NCBI GenBank assembly: GCA_013041995.1
Contig: JABDRA010000491.1
Span: forward strand, 1 to 6,478
From: Anderseniella sp.
GTDB lineage: Bacteria; Pseudomonadota; Alphaproteobacteria; Rhizobiales; Aestuariivirgaceae
Direction of reading: 5' to 3'
Length of the DNA stretch: 6,478 nt
The notes below the pieces were generated by a model. That model searched no databases. It worked only from the letters and a program-made list of their open reading frames with translations, and was not told where the DNA came from. Below are positions 6,231-6,478 of this stretch, piece after piece (positions within the stretch are counted from its first letter, which is position 1; each line of letters starts with the position of its first letter). A program made the translations under genes and the position numbers.

Positions 6231-6478
6231 CTACATGCCCCATTCAACCTTGCGCGTGTTGCCGCGCATCAAATTGGCGTAGCGTCCCAGTGCCCATATC
6301 GGGAAAAACGACGAATAGCCGTGATAGCGTAAATAGAACACACGGGGAAAACCAACGGCAGTGTACCAGGGTTCATCCCATTTGCCGTCTGTGCGCGGTG
6401 CTTCATTGATGAACTGTGCGCCACGGGCCACGCTTGCGTTCGTGACTTCGCCGGCTGCCATCAGACCCAACATGGCCC
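6231..6478 (-). CDS. shc: Squalene-hopene cyclase, C-terminal end only
   Basis: The C-terminus of the membrane-associated class II triterpene cyclase that folds squalene into hopene (diploptene) and diplopterol, the entry reaction of the pathway. The frame is open to the window end, so only 81 complete codons of a protein of about 650 residues are present; the stop is TAG at 6231-6233. The diagnostic C-terminal stretch is intact: a QW-type repeat (RGAQFI...DGKW), then DEPWYTAVGFPRVFYLRYH and FPIWALGRY, all typical of SHC. In this QW repeat the position normally held by Gln appears to be Pro (NEAPRTDGKW). The catalytic DXDD motif lies outside the window. The synonym hpnF is also used. Downstream on the same strand is hpnG. 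Confidence 0.93.
   Translation of the reverse strand, partial: AMLGLMAAGEVTNASVARGAQFINEAPRTDGKWDEPWYTAVGFPRVFYLRYHGYSSFFPIWALGRYANLMRGNTRKVEWGM

Noticed and set aside
6125..6409. 94-codon plus-strand open frame over the shc end
   Set aside because: Runs antisense to the conserved SHC C-terminus and through the hairpin; translation resembles nothing.
1..6478. CRISPR array, tRNA/rRNA, insertion sequence or novel defence system
   Set aside because: No repeat-spacer pattern, RNA gene signature, transposase or terminal repeats were seen; all sizeable frames are explained by hopanoid genes.

Overview
This window is part of a hopanoid (bacterial pentacyclic triterpenoid lipid) biosynthesis and transport locus. 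It holds five genes, two of them cut by the window edges. On the plus strand are hpnO (class III aminotransferase, 5' end missing), hpnN (RND-type hopanoid transporter) and hpnH (radical SAM adenosyl-hopene synthase). On the minus strand are shc/hpnF (squalene-hopene cyclase, only the C-terminal 81 complete codons) and hpnG (adenosylhopane nucleosidase/phosphorylase). The two groups converge on a strong hairpin terminator near 5317-5346. Every gene is recognised from its translated motifs and from how well the set fits together; no database search was possible.

Organism: the moderately high G+C content, the mixed codon use and the combination of hpnO with hpnN, hpnH, hpnG and shc fit a hopanoid-producing alphaproteobacterium (the pathway is best known from Rhodopseudomonas and Methylobacterium). 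Genus cannot be decided from this sequence.

Layout: hpnO (to 1198) overlaps hpnN (from 1195) by four bases in an ATGA junction, so the two are almost certainly co-transcribed and translationally coupled. HpnN is about 80 residues longer at its N-terminus than the RND core needs, and that extension begins with a lysine/arginine/alanine-rich tail. Between hpnN and hpnH lie a perfect 7-bp inverted repeat, a possible weak promoter and a good ribosome binding site. That site points to a GTG start for hpnH at 4156 rather than the ATG at 4099. After the hpnH stop, 5284-5404 is non-coding and holds the terminator. hpnG (minus) is preceded by a 106-bp gap containing a second hairpin, beyond which lies the end of shc (minus).

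How the genes work together: squalene-hopene cyclase makes the hopene skeleton. HpnH joins it to the 5'-deoxyadenosyl radical from SAM to give adenosylhopane, and HpnG removes adenine to give (phospho)ribosylhopane. HpnO aminates the side chain to give aminobacteriohopanetriol, and HpnN moves hopanoids from the inner towards the outer membrane. The main pathway is known biology. The less ordinary points are the histone-like tail on HpnN, the start site and dyad in front of hpnH, and a terminator-like hairpin that faces the opposite way to both genes flanking it.
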